NCBI RefSeq assembly: GCF_011075055.1
Contig: NC_058138.1
Coordinates: 20,434,928-20,498,927 of the forward strand
Length of the DNA stretch: 64,000 bases
Direction: 5' to 3'
Source: Mangifera indica
Lineage: Eukaryota > Streptophyta > Magnoliopsida > Sapindales > Anacardiaceae
This document shows positions 61,306 to 64,000 of this stretch, piece by piece. The notes under the pieces were generated by a model. It did not search any database. It saw only the letters and a program-made list of their open reading frames with translations, and was not told the DNA's origin. Position numbers and translations under genes: made by a program. Position 1 is the stretch's first letter; each line of letters starts with the position of its first letter.

Positions 61306-63304
61306 TGCTTAGCCTAGAGTAGGAAACTTGTTCTCTATGTAAAGAACTCTGGGACTTCTTTTTCCACATCTCATAGTTGTTACACTTCTCCTTTATATAG
61401 AAATATGAAGTCCACTTTCACTTACATGATAAAAGATTTAGATGCATTCATTGCGTGTCTCAGACATATCATACCTTCTGGCATCCTCTTTGAGATTCCC
61501 TTTATTTTCTGGAAAACATAGCTGAATGAATCATATTCTGGTTCTTCAAAAGATTGTGACTGCCACTATCTGTTATGACCACACAGCAGATCAAGGGTCA
61601 TCTTGAAAAGTAACGTAAATTTAAAGCTAATATAATATACACAAATCAGATACAAAGTCAGATATGACAGAAGATAGAAATTACAGTAACCCATGAATTT
61701 CATGCATTCATATATCTTCACAAATAATAAAGAAAAATAAGAAATAAAATCATCCTTGGCTACAAAGTTATAATAATGATCCTTTTGCTGCAGGATCTAC
61801 CAGTAAACTTCTTGACGAACTGAAATATGGTTGTAACTTAATCACATAATAGCACTGGAAGGGGAAAGAAGAACTGGTACTAAAACTTCAGCGGTATCTG
61901 ACTCTGTCCACAAAACTAGTGGGATCAAGAATCAAGATGGCTGTTCTCCCATGTCACTGTTAATGGCTATAACTTGGCTCAAAATTTCTACTTCACGAAG
62001 AGATTCATACAGGGTCATATTCCACCCCTTTTTTCCCCAACATTGATACTCTTACCATTAAATTAAAGTCTGAAGAACTAAATTCTTTCTGGACTGTGAC
62101 CTCCATTACCTAACTAGTGAATTCCCTCCACTGAAATTGTCTTCTTCATCATTCTCACGATTTGTAATAGAATCAAGAAAAAGTATGCAAGTTGATTTGT
62201 CAAATCAGGCTTCAGATTGGTCACTACAAAAAGAAATACGGAAGCACCACAGAAAGCTAATGCAATAAATTATAAAAAATACCGACTGTATCTTCCATGG
62301 CTATTCTCTTCCCTAGCTGATCTGAGAGACAATTGCAGTTTCATGTATATAATGTATGACACTTATAATAGTACCTTTACTAGTTTTCAGTCATCAAAAA
62401 CTTCCCCAGAATCATAGAGGCTACTGCCCACCTTGCTAGCTAATCAGTTTCAATCCCTTTTTTGAGGCAAAAATGGAAATGCTCACAAAGTGTGAAGAGA
62501 CTACCAATTGATAAGCTGATACTCATGTTCCCAGAATACCGTGGCAGCTACTTCTATATAGACACGGCAATTTTTTTTTTCTATCTTCCATGTATAATGT
62601 CCATTTCATGTCTAGGAGAGACCCGGCATTAATTTGTGGTGCATAAAACTGAAAACCAGGGTGGCCTTCACATTGGCCTGACTGTATGTTTTGCTTTTAG
62701 TCATAGTACTACCAATCTACAGCACAAATCTGACAAATAGAGAACTCAAACTTCGAAATGTTTATTGCATTACATATAAACATACATATAATGTATTTGG
62801 AAAATTGCACTCTAATATTAAGGTAAATGACTAAGCAGATGTAATTCCTTCAAGATTCCACCCCTGATATCAAATTAGTATGTATTGCCTCCATGAAAAT
62901 GTATAATTGATGTTATAAAAAAGAATATCTTTACAGGATGGTACATATTAGACCTTGAATACAACATTAGAATGAATATAACCTGCAGCACCATGGCTTT
63001 CTTGCATATACATGAATATAACTTGCATATACAGAATATCTTTGCAGATGTAATTCCTTCAAGATTCCACCCCTGATATCAAATTAGTATGTATTGCCTC
63101 CATGAAAATGCATAGTTGATGTTATAAAAAAGAATATCTTTACAGGATGGTACATATTAGACCTTGAATACAACATTAGAATGAATATAACCTGCAGCAC
63201 CATGGCTTTCTTGCATATACATGATATTAAACGTCTGATATTCCAAAAAAGAGTGACTTTTGTAACATTAGGACCTTGAAGAATATACCTTGCAAATAAT
63301 CTCT
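61306..63304. other. Intergenic DNA
   Basis: Promoter and leader of the 328-aa gene at the left and probable 3'UTR of the acyltransferase at the right. In between are AT-rich DNA, a 209-base-period tandem duplication (62835-63224) and no supportable gene. Confidence 0.5.
62835..63224. repeat. Tandem duplication, 209-base period
   Basis: About 180 bases starting gcagatgtaattccttc at 62835 recur starting at 63044, almost identical, ending around catatacatga at 63015 and 63224. A short linker of about 28 bases separates the copies. Few differences are visible, so it is recent. Confidence 0.9.
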
Positions 63305-64000
63305 TTAAAGCTTAAATGTTGGAACATCGCGACCATACATCAGATTATATGTAGTTCTATCAATAATACTTCTGTAAGGATCTTCTTCTCGCTTCTTCAA
63401 CAAGTAAGCAATATTACGTTCAACTTCAGATTTTACGTGCAAGTACAATTTATTCGCACTTTCTTTGTCACTCAATAATACTTCTCTTCCCTTTGTGTGA
63501 ATAGGTTTACCAAACAGATAATAGAAGCGGCCAGGAATCTTCGGCAATAGACCTGGAACAAAAAGCGCTTGGTTGGCAACCTCTCCACTAGCTTCATCCC
63601 TACAACCAGAGAGCATATTCTTCATCAGTAGAAGTAATCATATGCTTGCAATGTACTTTTTGTGCTGATACAGATCTTTGCAGTCTTGTTTTAAAATTTC
63701 TCCTATGGCTGTCTCTTAATTAACCAGAATTTGTACAGATCACCAAATAGGAAACAGAAGGCTTTTTATAGAAAAGTGTAAGCTGTTCTTGAGTAATACA
63801 AATTTTGTGATACAATACAGGACAAAAAAATATATATAGCTAAAAGTAACTGATTACCTTATTTTCACAGACTTGCTAATTGTGTCCTTGATATTGTCAC
63901 TAAGCACAGGGATTTTCATCAAGTCATTGTAATCGAGAACCAACTGCCACAAAGATTATATGCAGGCATAATATTAATTTGAAACACAATATCAAAATAT
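63305..64000 (-). CDS. Phytyl ester synthase-like acyltransferase, 3' end (partial)
   Basis: Last two visible exons of a minus-strand gene continuing past the right edge: 63858-63943 and 63305-63599, joined in phase, about 127 residues. The sequence LVLDYNDLMKIPVL, the GRFYYLFGKPI block and the ending KKREEDPYRSIIDR match the C-terminal acyltransferase part of plastid PES1/PES2-type proteins. These move fatty acids onto phytol or diacylglycerol in thylakoids and plastoglobules during senescence and stress. The N-terminal hydrolase half and transit peptide are outside the window. Which paralogue it is cannot be told. Confidence 0.85.

Noticed and set aside
1..64000. CRISPR arrays, tRNA, rRNA or bacterial-type operons
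   Set aside because: No regular spacer-repeat arrays or RNA gene structures seen; every gene is plant nuclear in character.

Overview
The window is nuclear DNA of a flowering plant. Genes are split by AT-rich introns with GT..AG borders, and the intergenic DNA is AT-rich and full of small inverted-repeat elements. The gene set is plant-specific: HASTY, DRB-type dsRNA-binding protein, DYW-class PPR, phytyl ester synthase-like protein, defensin-like peptides. The proteins look like those of a eudicot, probably a woody rosid; Sapindales is a guess based on how the HASTY protein reads. All exon models were assembled by hand from reading frame, splice borders and family knowledge.

Layout, left to right. 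(1) 0.6-3.3 kb, +: a complete seven-coding-exon cytosolic Cu/Zn superoxide dismutase (CSD1) with a 5'UTR intron; a miR398-type target site is created across the leader splice junction. (2) 3.6-15 kb: a defensin-like (DEFL) peptide cluster. A 4.7-kb block carrying a convergent gene pair (an 8-Cys peptide on +, a 6-Cys peptide on -) is tandemly duplicated, and a fifth DEFL gene lies at 14.5-14.9 kb. All five are two-exon genes whose intron follows the signal peptide, so none is seen whole as a single ORF. (3) 15.6-23.2 kb, +: eIF2B epsilon, 15 exons, 725 aa. (4) 24.4-27.2 kb, -: a tandem pair of very small two-exon Gly/Pro-rich, Cys-rich CYSTM-like membrane proteins. (5) 28.3-37.4 kb, -: HASTY (exportin-5 orthologue), 22 exons, 1209 aa. 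(6) 38.8-43.8 kb, -: a CDK-like kinase with an N-terminal acylation signal (IBS1/At1g54610 group). (7) 45.5-48.5 kb, -: a DRB2/3/5-type double-stranded-RNA-binding protein with a long C-terminal tail. (8) 49.8-52.3 kb, -: an intronless DYW-class PPR protein. (9) 52.5-58.6 kb, -: an array of four decayed CDR1/nepenthesin-like aspartic protease copies, all broken. (10) 60.3-61.3 kb, -: an uncharacterised 328-aa repeat-containing protein. (11) 63.3-64 kb, -: the 3' end of a phytyl ester synthase-like acyltransferase, cut by the window edge.

The genes do not form an operon-like system; each has its own promoter and most are housekeeping or regulatory. Three belong to plant small-RNA biology: HASTY (miRNA export), a DRB protein (dsRNA partner of Dicer-like enzymes) and CSD1 (a classical miR398 target). 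The fast-evolving parts are the DEFL cluster, the CYSTM-like pair and the aspartic protease graveyard. I see no CRISPR, rRNA, tRNA or intact autonomous transposon.
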